DNA of 64,000 nucleotides from Hemileia vastatrix (taxonomy: Eukaryota; Basidiomycota; Pucciniomycetes; Pucciniales; Zaghouaniaceae). The notes under the pieces are model-generated. The model saw only the letters and a list, made by a program, of their open reading frames with translations, ran no database searches and had not been told where the DNA came from. Every line of letters starts with the position of its first letter. The stretch's first letter is position 1. The stretch covers positions 31,137,501 to 31,201,500 of the forward strand of contig JASXTE010000005.1 in NCBI GenBank assembly GCA_030280995.1, given 5' to 3'. The translations under genes and the position numbers were made by a program. Below, in pieces: positions 10,361 to 20,089 of this stretch.

Positions 10361-11602
10361 TCAAGTTGAAGGTGGAGCTGCAAAGTATAAGAAGCTAGTG
10401 CAGAAGATTAGACCTGTCAATGAGCCTATAACTGTAGGTTTGAGTCATCCTTTGAAGAGACCTTCTTTGTCAAGAGATCTGTACTGTACTCCTCTGGTGA
10501 AGAATCCTCCTGATTTTGTGGAAACTTCTAGAGTGACTGTGGAAAGGTTGAAAGTTGTTAATTTTTGTCCGGATGGGTGGTTGTCTGATGAGGAAAAGAA
10601 GTTGTTGTTGCACATTATTGTGCTGAGGGAGAAAGCGGTGGCATTTGTTGAAGAGGAAAGGGGTGTGTTGAAACATTCTTATGGGGAACCTTACTTGATT
10701 CCTGTGGTTTGTCATGAACCTTGGCAAATCAAACCTATTCCAATTCCAGCTGCTATTAAGGATGACTTTATAGAGATTGTTAGAGAAAGAGTCAGGACTG
10801 GTTTATACAAACAATCAACATCTAGTTACTCAAGTCCAGCTTTCTGTGTAAAGAAGCAGAATGGGAAGCTGAGTATGGTGCATGATCTTAGAGACTTGAA
10901 TATAGTCACTATCAAGGATTCTGGGATGCCTCCAAGTGCTGGGGACTTTGTGGAAACTTTTTCTGGAAGGGTGTGTTATGGTTTGGGTGATATTATGGGT
11001 GGTTATAAAGAAAGGGAGCTTCACACTGATTCACAGCCAATTAAAATGTTTGAGACTCCTCTGGGAAGATTTTAGCTCACTAGGTTGCCTCAAGGAACAA
11101 CTATTTCAGTAGCAGTATATCAAGCTCAAATGGCTTGGATTTTAGAGGAAGAGGTTCCTATTCATGATGGTATTTTTATTGATGATGGTGGAATTAAAGG
11201 ACCATCCACTGATTATAGGAATGAGGTGCTGAAGGAGAACCCAGGTATAAAGAGTTTTGTTTGGGAGTATGAAATTACTCTAGAAAGAGTATTTTTTAGG
11301 ATTGAAGAGGCTAAGTTGACCATTTCTGGGTCAAAGTTTTGTTTTTGTGTTCCTGCTCTGGAAATTCTGGGTCATGTGGTATGTAAAGAGGGAAGGATTA
11401 TGGAAAAGAAAAAAGTTAATAAAATTTAGTCATGGGAAAGGCCTAAAAATACTACTGAAGTCATGGGATTTTTGGGCTTTTGTGTGTATGTAAGAATTTT
11501 TATTTAATATTTTTCTTTTTTGGATTCACCATTGAGGTGGTTGACCAGGAAAGACACAGAGTGGGTATGGACTGAAGAGTGTGAAGAGGCGTTTCAGAAT
11601 AC
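10361..11602 (+). pseudogene. Element B reverse transcriptase and start of RNase H
   Basis: The reading frame contains the family blocks GEPYLIPVVCHEPW, the finger motif FCVKKQNGKLSMVHDLRDLN, the first catalytic Asp in YGLGDIMGGY and the catalytic box GIFIDDGGIKG, where Y of the usual YxDD is F. Stops at 11073 (between GRF and LTRL), 11427 (KI to SWERP) and 11505 disrupt it. All keep the frame, and the first two sit where C has Gln. The sequence breaks off at WTEECEEAFQ. Confidence 0.85.
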
Positions 11603-11812
11603 TTGGCGCACATTCTCATATTTGGTTGCTCCATGAACTTCAGCTGCTTGTTCAAACCTACTTAAGAACTTCTTGGTATTAATGCTGGCAAAAAGCAAAC
11701 TTTCATCTTTAAAACTAATAATTGTAGTTACCTTCTGTGGCAATGACACTGACAAATTGGGCGATTTAACCCTCTCCTGACATCCCTTAGATGTAGTTGC
11801 AGTAGGTTCCAT
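11603..11812 (-). pseudogene. Gag N-terminal fragment of another Ty3-like element
   Basis: On the minus strand an ATG at 11812 opens MEPTATTSKGCQERVKSPN and runs to FLSRFEQAAEVHGATKYENV, where it meets the broken end of element B at 11602. The motif F-L-x-R-F-E-x-A-A-x-x-x-G-A resembles the gag of elements C and D (WFLGRYEAAAGIDGAS), so it is a distant relative. It lies downstream, in sense, of the LTR that begins at 12051. Confidence 0.6.
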
Positions 11813-12252
11813 CTTCGAAATAAAAGTTGAAGCAGAAGAAAAAAAATAAACACACACTTGATAATTCAATCTGACTATATCCACTATACAGACCTACGCT
11901 ATCCTCTGATAACAGCTATTGATCCACTTGTTGTAGACCCTAAAACTCTTCCACTGAAGCGCTGGCTTGATTACGCCTTCTTGACAAAACCCTGAAAACC
12001 AAACAATCTAATCAAAGCACTAGTTAAAATTATGCCACTGTTGGGACACCAATTTTAGAGAGTTTTAAAGTACTAAGCAGTAGACACAATGTGAGATTGG
12101 TTTGTTCTACTTTTTAATTTCTAAAAAGAAGCGCCTTCCACTCTTATTTTAAAAACAGCACAATAATAGGGGGTATCAATGTTCAGGGATCCGCAATTAG
12201 AGATCAGAAATTTTTTTTCCTGGGATCAGACATTATTAATTACAGAAGATTG

Positions 12253-12282
12253 TTATCCACTAGCCCCAGGGCTAGTGGATAA
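12253..12282. repeat. Perfect 14-bp stem palindrome near the H1 left end
   Basis: TTATCCACTAGCCC is followed by CA and then GGGCTAGTGGATAA. This is a perfect 14-bp inverted repeat with a 2-base centre about 85 bp inside the left terminus. Subterminal palindromes can be transposase-binding sites in DNA transposons. Here that role is inference. Confidence 0.8.
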
Positions 12283-12609
12283 GGAATCCACCATAATGCA
12301 TTATCCTGCCTCTTATACCCCAATTTCCATTCCTACTTCCTGATCCCAAACTCATCACATCCATGATGGATCTTTAAGAAAGTCATATGACATATAATTT
12401 CTGATGCCATCCTTAAGTCTCTTGTCACTCCATGCTACTTAATTTTGGTGGCAAACACTTAAGTTTTTTTTCAATCTGCATACCCCAACTGCACATTTGG
12501 AGGTGAATTCCCACTTCCCACTCATCACCTAAACCTTCTACCGACACCTATACTACTGTCAAGAATGAAGCACCTCTCTACTAGATGGCTACTTCACTCC
12601 ACTATTAAT

Positions 12610-13830
12610 GCTATCACTTTACTTTTAGTTCTCTACTATAAATCTGACTCTGATTTGGAAGATGCCTTAGCCTATTTTTGTTTTCTTTCCAAAAAGCATT
12701 ACCTCATTTCCAGGGGGCCAAATCTTTATCACAATCCCTGATATGATCTCCGCTCCATTCTCAACATTCCCCAACTAAACTTCACTCAGCTATTTAGAAC
12801 TTCACCCAATTCTTTCTTCAAAATCTATCAACTCATCTCTGAACATCCTATCCTTCATAACGATTCCCATAACAAACAGTTTAATCCTGCCATTCAACTT
12901 GCTGTTGCACCATGTCGCTTTAGCTCAAATGGAAATGGTGCTGCTGTAAGACGTTTGGATAATCTCTTCAACATAGGATCTGTTACAGTTATATTATAAA
13001 ACAAGCGCTGTATGATTGCTATCCTTTCCCTCAAGTCTCAAAAAATTGCTTGGCCAACTCTAGAACAACGACTTGAATCCTCTCAAGGAATGCAAGCTGA
13101 AGATTTCCCTGGCTGTGTAGTTTTTGTTGATGGCACAACTATACCTTTGAGCCAAAAGCCTGGTCATGATGGGAAACATTATTTTGATTGCAAAAAAAGG
13201 TTTGTTCAAAATCTTCTCCAATTTCTCATCATTCATGAACTAACTTTTTATCTTCCTTCTAGATAATCTATTGCCGTTCAACTTATATGTGATGTCAATA
13301 AAAATTTATTGCTTTTAAAAGTGGCTGCCCTGGAATGTCATGACTCTTCCGTCTTCCAAAGAATAAGGATTTCTCAAACCCCAGACTCATACTTTGACAA
13401 ATCTCAGTACATCCTTGCAGACTCAGCATATGCAAGTGGTAAGTACATTATACCTGATTTCTGTGGTGAAACCTTAGAAAATGACCCCAAAACTAAATTT
13501 AATTATCACCTTGACCAATCAAGAGTACAGATTGAACATGCTATAGGTATTTTAAAGGGAAAATTTTCTAGTCTTAGGGAGCTCCAAATCCAATTTCAAA
13601 AAAAAATGGAGATCAAAACTGCGAATAATTGGATCATGACTTGCGTTATACTCAACAATATCCTAGCTGATTTAAAGGATGAGTGGAATGATCTTTATGA
13701 AGAAGAGGATCCTGAACCAGCACCAGCTCTCCCCTCCCTTGAATCACAAAGCATTCATTCAACCGGCATACACTCTGTCATTACGCCAATCACCCTCCAC
13801 CATTTTGACACAACCCTTTTAATTTTTTTT
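12610..13830 (+). pseudogene. H1 Harbinger transposase (DDE_Tnp_4 type), broken
   Basis: The N-terminal part is in pieces: a D-S-D-S-D-L-E-D acidic start, then FTQLFRTSPNSFFKIYQLI and FSSNGNGAAVRRLDNLFNIG, which match the H2 copy. The catalytic triad of the family is visible: D in FVDGTTIPL (codon 13129), D in LADSAYASG (codon 13420) and E in VQIEHAIGILKGKF (codon 13534). A 63-bp intron at 13200-13262 (GTTTGT, CTAAC branch-like motif, TTCTAG) fits between KKR and SIAVQLICDVN. Directly after it a TAA stands where a Tyr codon is expected. Stops at about 12750 and 13000 also break it. The C-terminal end is uncertain because an LTR fragment follows at 13916. Confidence 0.85.
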
Positions 13831-13915
13831 TTCATACTTTCCAAATTTTTACTTTGTATACTTTATTCACTTGGCTTGTGTTTTTGTTTGATGATTTTTT
13901 TTTTTGAATTTATGG

Positions 13916-14342
13916 TGTGGTTTTCCAACATTGGCAGACACATTTTTTGCTCTGTTTGGCGTTGTTCTGGTATGTCTTATTTGGCATTGGTTAAATAATT
14001 GAGTGTTTTCTGGTTTTATTCAGTGAATATTGGGACTACAGGTATTTGGGTAGTACCATTGGATATCTCTGGTTTTTCTCTATATTTAATGTCTTAATGA
14101 AATTTTTCATATTCCAAGTTTTAAGGGGTCCTTTACTCATTTTTCATTTCTAAAAGATAGCTGTTTAATTTTGTTTTTTGTGTTTTACAGGCTAACCTTA
14201 AGTCTTAGGGTTAAGTGCTTAGTACCATTAAGTAGAGCTAATTTGGCTCTATATTTTATGTCTCAATGTTGTCATAGCTTAATTATGTGTTTTAAGGGTT
14301 TTAGTAGTTGCAGTAGATTTTTCTAAGTATTTTGGGCTTTAT
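13916..14342 (+). repeat. LTR fragment of the B/C family inside H1
   Basis: It starts TGTGGTTTTCCAACATTGG exactly as an LTR and follows the element B LTR for about 427 bp to TTTTGGGCTTTATTGG, then switches to H1 sequence (TTTTCTTTCACCAGC). The matching H2 region at 49130-49180 has no LTR there. Only the first 40% of the LTR is present, so this is not a simple solo LTR. Confidence 0.8.
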
Positions 14343-14640
14343 TGGTTTTCTTTCACCAGCTCAACATGAAATCCCATATTTTTTCAGTGTTTATTTTTCA
14401 TTCATCACTCATATCCTTTTCATCCTCTCCTCAAACATCCATCAAATGTTTTCAATTCCTCTATTTCATTCCTCTATTTCTCATCTCATCTCTCCAGGTA
14501 AGTCATTCTTTTTCTTATTTTTGATTTTTTTCACTTGCTAATAATTTATTTTTTCTCTTTTTTTTTATCCTTTTTTTTTTCTTTTTTTCGTCCTGTAAGT
14601 GCTTTTTTTTGTTTTAAAGGTTAGACTAATTTTGTTATTT
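14343..14640. repeat. Internal segment shared with H2
   Basis: From CACCAGCTCAACATGAAAT on, this matches 49170-49320 in H2 at roughly 80-85% by eye, including a TCTCATCTCTCCAGGTAAGT stretch with splice-like signals. It shows that H1 and H2 share noncoding interior as well as transposase. No gene was recognised in it. Confidence 0.65.
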
Positions 14641-15415
14641 TTGTTCTATCTTTTTTTTTCTTTTTTTCACCCTCCATCATCCCCCTTTTCCCCCTCCTTT
14701 CTCCCCTTTCTGGCCACCTCAAGTCCCCCCCTTTCCCCCCCTTTTCCCCCTCCTTGTCTTCCTCCATACCACCCTTTCTCCCCTTCTTGGCCACCTCAAC
14801 TCCCCCCTTTAATCCCTTCTTGCCCACCTCAAGCACCCCTTTACCCCCTCCTTGCCTGCCTCAAACTCCCGCCCTTTACACCCTCCTTGCCTGCCTCAAA
14901 CTCCCCCCTTTACCCCTTCTTTACCCCCTCCTTGGCCCCCTCAAGCCCCCCCTTTACCCCTTCCTTGGCCCCCTCATACCGCTCCACACCCCCCCCCCCC
15001 CCCCACCACCTACTTATCAAATTGGTAACAATTCAATAAGTTAATGAATAATTTTTTGTAATTGTTCATTAACTTATCAAATTGTTACCGATTCGATAAG
15101 TTAGGTGTAGGGGGGGTTTGAGGTGGGTCTGAGGGGGGCAAGTAGGGGGTAAAGGGAGGGTAAAGAAGGGGTAAAGGGGGGGGGTAAAGGGGGGTAAAGG
15201 GAGGGGTAAAGGGAGGGGTAAAGGGGGGTAAAGGGGGGGTAAAAGGGGGGTAAAGAAGGGATAATGAAGGGATAAAGGGGGGTAAAGGGAGGGTAAAGGG
15301 GGACTAAAGGGGGGGTTTGAGGCGGGTAAGGGGGGGTAAAGAAGGGGTAAAGAAGGGATAAAGGGAGGGTAAAGGGGAACTAAAGGGGGGGGTGTGGTGG
15401 GCAAGGAGGGCATTT
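14640..15415. repeat. Long foldback with polypyrimidine and polypurine arms
   Basis: The left half is C/T-rich (repeats around CCCCTTTACCCC and CCTTGCCTGCCTCAAAC), the right half is its G/A-rich counterpart (GGGGTAAAGGGG, TTTGAGGCGGG). The centre is a clear inverted repeat: 15007-15052 against 15061-15107, about 47 bp per arm at roughly 90% complementarity with an 8-base spacer. The open frames across it are low-complexity artefacts. Confidence 0.85.
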
Positions 15416-15747
15416 TGAAGAAAAAAAAGACTAATCTCTGCTTTTTAATTTTTTTTACGGAATTTATTTTCTTTCCTTTAGTTTATGTACATTTCCCCCT
15501 GTTTCCACAATAAATCAGGCAATTTAATTTTTTATAAAAATTGTTCTTAGTAGATCTGTCAAGTATTGCAAATAAAATATTATATTTTTTCTCTCATTAA
15601 TTATTTTCTTCCAAAAATTATTTCCTTTTTTTTTCTCTTTTATTAAATTTTTTATTTATTTTAATTTTTTTAATTTTTTTTAAACTTCCCTTTTTATTTT
15701 CCTTTTTTTGAATTTTATTTATCCTTTTTAATTTTTTTCATTTAATT

Positions 15748-16100
15748 TTGGATTTGTCTCTTCCAATTATTTTTTAAAGTTACATCAAGATAGATTAATT
15801 TTTTATATTATGGTGCATCTGGCCCTAGGTCTTTCTAATGGCTATTATATAAAATAGAAAACTTGATTGGCAATGGTGAAAATAATTGGTTGTAGAAATT
15901 TTCAATTTTAAATTTTTTCTTTTAATTTTGGATTTGTCTCTTCCAATCATTTTTAAAAGTTACATCAAGATAGATTACTTTTTTATATAATGGTGCATCT
16001 GGCCCTAGGTTGTTCTAATGGCTATTATATAGAATAGGAAAACTTGATTGGGACTGGTGAAAATAATTGGTTGTAGAAATTTTCAATTTCAATTTTTTTT
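15748..16100. repeat. Two tandem copies of an about 177-bp unit
   Basis: The unit starting TTGGATTTGTCTCTTCCAAT occurs at 15748 and again at about 15927, with the shared blocks GGTGCATCTGGCCCTAGGT and GGTTGTAGAAATTTTCAATT. The copies differ by scattered substitutions. No coding potential is seen here or in the AT-rich 15416-15747. Confidence 0.8.
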
Positions 16101-16117
16101 TCCATTTTATTTCTTTG

Positions 16118-16520
16118 ATTCAATAAATTGCAGGGGGGGGGGTATTGCCAAATTTTAATATCAGACTTTAAACTAAATTTGTCTTGAAATTTTGATGATA
16201 CCCTTTCCTTAATTCAATAAAATACAGGGAAGGATATTGCCAAATTTTCATATTAGACTTAAAAAAAATTTGACTTGAAAATTTGATGATACCCTTTCCT
16301 TAATTGAATAAAATACTGGGGTGGGTATTGCCAAATTTTTATATCAGACTTAAAAAAAAATTTACTTGAAATTTTGTTGATACCCATCCATTACTTCAAT
16401 AAAATGTAGGGGGAAGTATTGCCAAAATTTCATATAAGACTTGCAAAATTCTTTACTTGAGAGAATTTCGGTGATACCCAACCCTTAGTTCAATCAAATT
16501 CAGGGGTGGGATTGGGAAAT
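16118..16520. repeat. 92-bp tandem repeats, about 4.5 copies
   Basis: Units start near 16118, 16209, 16301, 16393 and 16484, each with TTCAATAAAA then a G-run, GTATTGCCAAATTTT, and near the end TGATACCC. The same unit is present about twice in H2 at 51205-51370. The G-run plus GTAT start and TGATACCC end mimic the H1 termini. 16521-16859 is AT-rich with no supportable feature. Confidence 0.8.
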
Positions 16521-16859
16521 TTTCAAATGTGACTTGAAAATATAAACTAAAAAAGAATTTTGAACATTAAAAAATCTTGAAAATTTTATTTAAAAGTAAA
16601 TTTATTACATTAAAATATGAGAATTCAAGTAATAATGGATAGAGTAAAAAAATACAGGAAATTAAGATAAAAATTTATCTACAATTAATTATGAACAGTT
16701 GAAGTGTGAGATAAATAAAACAAACTAGTCATCAAAAAATTTCATTAAACATTGAATTTCCACAACAGATTTATTAGCTTTTACACATTCTATAAAGAAA
16801 TCTTTCTTTTTGGAATTTTCTTCATGATCAAGCTTATATTTCATTTGTTACATGATGTT

Positions 16860-18080
16860 TTAATGCTCTAGTGATTTATCCTCTTTCTTTGATTTTTCAA
16901 TACTTTGAGATAACTTTAATTTCTTCTCCTCCAAGTTTTGTGCCCTATCATCCTTCCATAAAGAAAGTTCGTACTTCCTCTCCTCCAAGTCTTGTGCCCT
17001 ATCATTCTTCTGTAAAGAAAGTTCATACTTTCTCTCCTCCAAGTCTTGTTCCCTATCATCCTTCCATGAAGATAGTTCAAACTTCTTCTCTTCCAAACTA
17101 TGTACCCTGTCATCCCTCCTTAAAGAGAGCTCGTACTTTTGCTTTTCAAACTTTATAGTCTCTTTAGCAACTTCCACTTGTTCTAGAGTGATAAGAAATA
17201 TTAACAAAGAGTAGAAGAAAATCAGAGTAGAGTATTAAGAGGTTTGGTATCACTTACCAGCATCACGTTTCTCCAAAAATTCTTCAATAGAATAAAAAGG
17301 GGTTTGAGATGAAGTATTCCTTTTTCTTCTTCTTTGAGAGTGGAAATTCAGACTGCTTGAAGCCCTTCGATTTTTGTTCAAGGTCACATTTTCCTCCTCT
17401 TCATTTTCCCTGGCTTCTGACTCAGTTGATTGTGGCTTCTGCTTTAGTTCTTCAGCCTATTTATAAATAAGAAAATGTAAATAAAAAAAGAATTGATAAG
17501 ATAAAAGAAAAAAAAACGTACTTGAGTTAGATCAGGTTGGTTTATATTGCCATAAGTATCTATTAAAAAGATATCTTGATTTGTGGAAGTTAAATGAGGA
17601 GAGGCTTGAGTAGAAGAAGAAGGAATAAATTTTCATTCAACATCATGTTTGGAGATAGCATCTTTACCATCCAACATGTTTGTAGGATTAACATCAGCTT
17701 GCTCTCCAAAAATAGAATCCACCTCTTTAAAGTAAGGACATAAAGAATCAAGTTTATCAACTATGGATTTGATGCCCTTACTGATATCAAGGTCAGTAAT
17801 ACCAAAACCAGTAGAAGATGAAAGAGTCTTTGCCTTCTTGTACTTGGCTCGATAATGCTTGAAGCGTTCAGACATCTATTTTGGTAAAAGATCTATCCTT
17901 CCCTTAGTCTTATTCCATAATTTGTTGGCCATTAGAAGATAACCATTAACTTTTGATGTGGGGGGCCATCCTACTTTAGTTGCATACTCAGTACCAAAAC
18001 AAGAATCATAGTTAGATTTATTTTATAGCCAGTTGATAAGAATGAGATGATCATCTTTCTTTAGTTGAACAATTTTGGAT
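16860..18080 (-). pseudogene. H1 second gene: Myb-like domain and coiled-coil protein, spliced
   Basis: Read on the minus strand, the first exon carries LILINWL, KVGWPPTSKVNGYLLMANK and MSERFKHYRAKYKKAKTLSSS, then GFGITDLD and DSLCPYFKEVDSIFG. This resembles the Myb/SANT-like DNA-binding partner that accompanies Harbinger transposases, here by pattern only. Two introns fit in frame: 17457-17521 (GTACGT...AATAG) and 17183-17257 (GTAAGT...CTCTAG). The last exon (17182-16860) encodes an about 22-residue repeat around KYELSLWKDDRAQDLEE, four times, a charged coiled coil. Three stops break the first exon (about 18025, 17878 and 17635). The protein would help bring the transposase to DNA or the nucleus in this superfamily. 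Confidence 0.65.
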
Positions 18081-18187
18081 TTCTCAGCAGAGCGGGGAAA
18101 GAGGGAGTAGTGGTATTTGAAGAATAACTGGGTTATGGCTGCATTTTAGAAGATCTATGATGACAAGGAATGTTAAGATAATTAAAT

Positions 18188-18276
18188 ATGAAAAGGAGCA
18201 GAAACAAGCAGATGAGATAGTGAGATGAAAAGGAGCAGAAACAAGCAGATGAGAGAGTGAGATGAAAAGGAGCACA
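18188..18276. repeat. 37-bp tandem repeat, about 2.4 copies
   Basis: ATGAAAAGGAGCAGAAACAA starts at 18188, 18225 and 18262. It lies between the Myb-like gene and the right end of H1, possibly in its upstream region. Confidence 0.8.
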
Positions 18277-20089
18277 ATCAAATATATGAAATGGGGAGAG
18301 GTTCTGAGCGGATAGAATGAACAGGATGAGATGAGAATGGGAGTGCACAGAAAGGTAGAAGGCATATCCAGAGAGTAGTCCAAGATGTGGTTATGGCAGA
18401 AATCTGTGCAACATGTGGCTATGACAGAAATTTGTCCAAGATGTGGTTATGAAAAATTGAGTAGAAAAATGTTGGATAAGAGGTGAACATTGACACGTAA
18501 AGTGTCTAATAACCCAATTATTAGCAAAAATAATTGCAGAAGATAATTGGGGTATAAGGATTTTTATTGGCAATTAATTTAATTGCGGATTGGTCAACAT
18601 TGATACCCCCTAATGTGTACACTAATACCTGACTAGATAGCTTATAAGTTGAGAGATGAGTTAAAAGATAAGGAAAAACAAATATTACTATCTGGATATT
18701 TCTATTCTTAATAAGAGCTAATATCCACAGCTACTCCCTCTTGAAGTGCTCTATTTGAATATGCCTTATTATAGCAATAAAATAACTCTAATAATATTTT
18801 ATCCTACTGAATCTGTATATTCCCTCTGTGTTGCGCTTTTTCACTAAACTATATGAAAAACACAAACATTTTCACAAACTCTAAAAGACTCAAAATATCT
18901 CCACTATACTCTTAAATACTTAATCTCAGAGAAATCCAATTTCTTACTGTTATCAGAGTAATCACAAAATAGACAAATCACTATATATCACAATATATTT
19001 TGAAAGTAAATAATATGAAGCTCTAATGTTTGTAATCAAACGACTGATTTGAATAATAATTTCTCTACCTAACAACTCACCTTTTCCTATTAGAAAGCCT
19101 TTCCTTTATATATTCTTCAGCACTCCAGACACAGTTCCCTAGTGGATCTTCAGCCCTGTCATTAGCGCCATATTAGTAAAACAATAACTAATCCATTAGT
19201 AAAATAAATACACCACTTGTAACAACTACAGCGCCTAAACATAACCTAAGCCTACTAATACTAGTATTAAATTGTTTCACTCATATTTCACATGTGCGCT
19301 TATTACTGTACCTTTGCATTGTTTCAGCACTACTTCTCATGTTGACACCTTTTAGCCCTAATCCTTGTGTCTTTGACTCTTGGTTAATTTTGTGATTGAG
19401 TCCCCATTCTCCTTGCTTCATTACTAAGTCCATAGTTCTGAAAATTTACCTAACTAGTTAGACTCTGCAACTTACGTTACCTGTTTCAGTAAATTATCGC
19501 ACTTGCTGCGGTGCAGTATACCATGTACTTGAGGCCATCCTTGAGCCATAATTCATTCCTTAACGCATAACACACAATTATTGGAAAATCCAAATCCATA
19601 ATGTTTAGCGCTTGCACTCCTAAGTTGATCATACAAAATTTCCTTTGTGCCGCACGTCTTGCTGTGAAATCCGAGCGCACAGACCCTAAATCCTCCTCCA
19701 CGCTTCTCTTTTACTTTGTTCTTTGAAACACACTATTACACATTCATGATAACGCTATCTACTGCACTATGATTCCCATTGTTCTTTCTGGGCTACACAA
19801 GCTGATTGGTCTAAAAGATAGGTTATCTGCATGGTGTGTACCACAACAAGTAAACAGTATATTATCAGAAATTCCAAACAATAATCAACCAAGTAAGTAA
19901 TTTAGTAAGCAAGAATATCAACACTAAAATGAACTAATTATTTGATATGTTGATTATAGCAAAGATACCACAAACCATGCTCAAACATTAGCACAAAAGG
20001 TCCAGGGTATTAGAATTGTCAGAAGCAGAAGATCACTATCAGTCTCAAACTAAGATAAAAAGAATTGAGCTGGATAAAAAAACCCAAAA

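Larger units (their letters stand above)
6588..11602 (+). mobile_element. Element B: Ty3/gypsy element, 3'-truncated
   Basis: It has a 5' LTR, primer-binding site, gag, protease and reverse transcriptase in order. It is the same family as elements C and D. It ends abruptly in early RNase H (WTEECEEAFQ) at about 11602, where sequence from an opposite-strand element begins. Compared with C it has lost about 0.6 kb between the gag basic region and the protease (junction near 8918). Several stops are present, so it is inactive. The missing 3' half is not seen elsewhere in the window. Confidence 0.85.
12168..18611. mobile_element. H1: PIF/Harbinger-type DNA transposon, decayed
   Basis: The ends are inverted: the left end reads AGGGGGTATCAATGTT and the right end is its reverse complement at 18596-18611. 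A few bases further in, both ends share ATCCGCAATTA. The element is flanked by AAT on both sides (12165-12167 and 18612-18614), a 3-bp duplication as made by this superfamily. It encodes the two Harbinger-type genes: a DDE transposase on the plus strand and a Myb-like/coiled-coil gene on the minus strand. Its interior holds an LTR fragment, a long foldback and several tandem repeats. Confidence 0.85.
12051..19990 (-). repeat. Old minus-strand LTR region split by H1 (12051-12167 and 18612 to about 19990)
   Basis: The left part begins TGTTGGGACACC, so on the minus strand it ends TCCCAACA as many LTRs do, and the gag fragment at 11812 follows 240 bases later. The right part has a minus-strand TATA-like element (AATATATAAAGG, plus strand near 19110). 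The outer border of the right part was not found. Between 18612 and 20090 I see no other supportable gene. A 71-codon open piece on the minus strand at 19486-19701 has no recognisable features and is treated as chance. Confidence 0.4.

Noticed and set aside
14599..15413. Proline-rich protein frames on both strands
   Set aside because: They are translations of C-rich and G-rich simple repeats in the foldback and are open in several frames at once.
14640..15415. Telomere-like repeats
   Set aside because: GGGGTAAAGGGG units are irregular and do not match the TTAGGG-type repeat expected for basidiomycete telomeres.
19486..19701. 71-codon minus-strand frame
   Set aside because: No motif, no intron or context support, and it lies in a probable U3 region.
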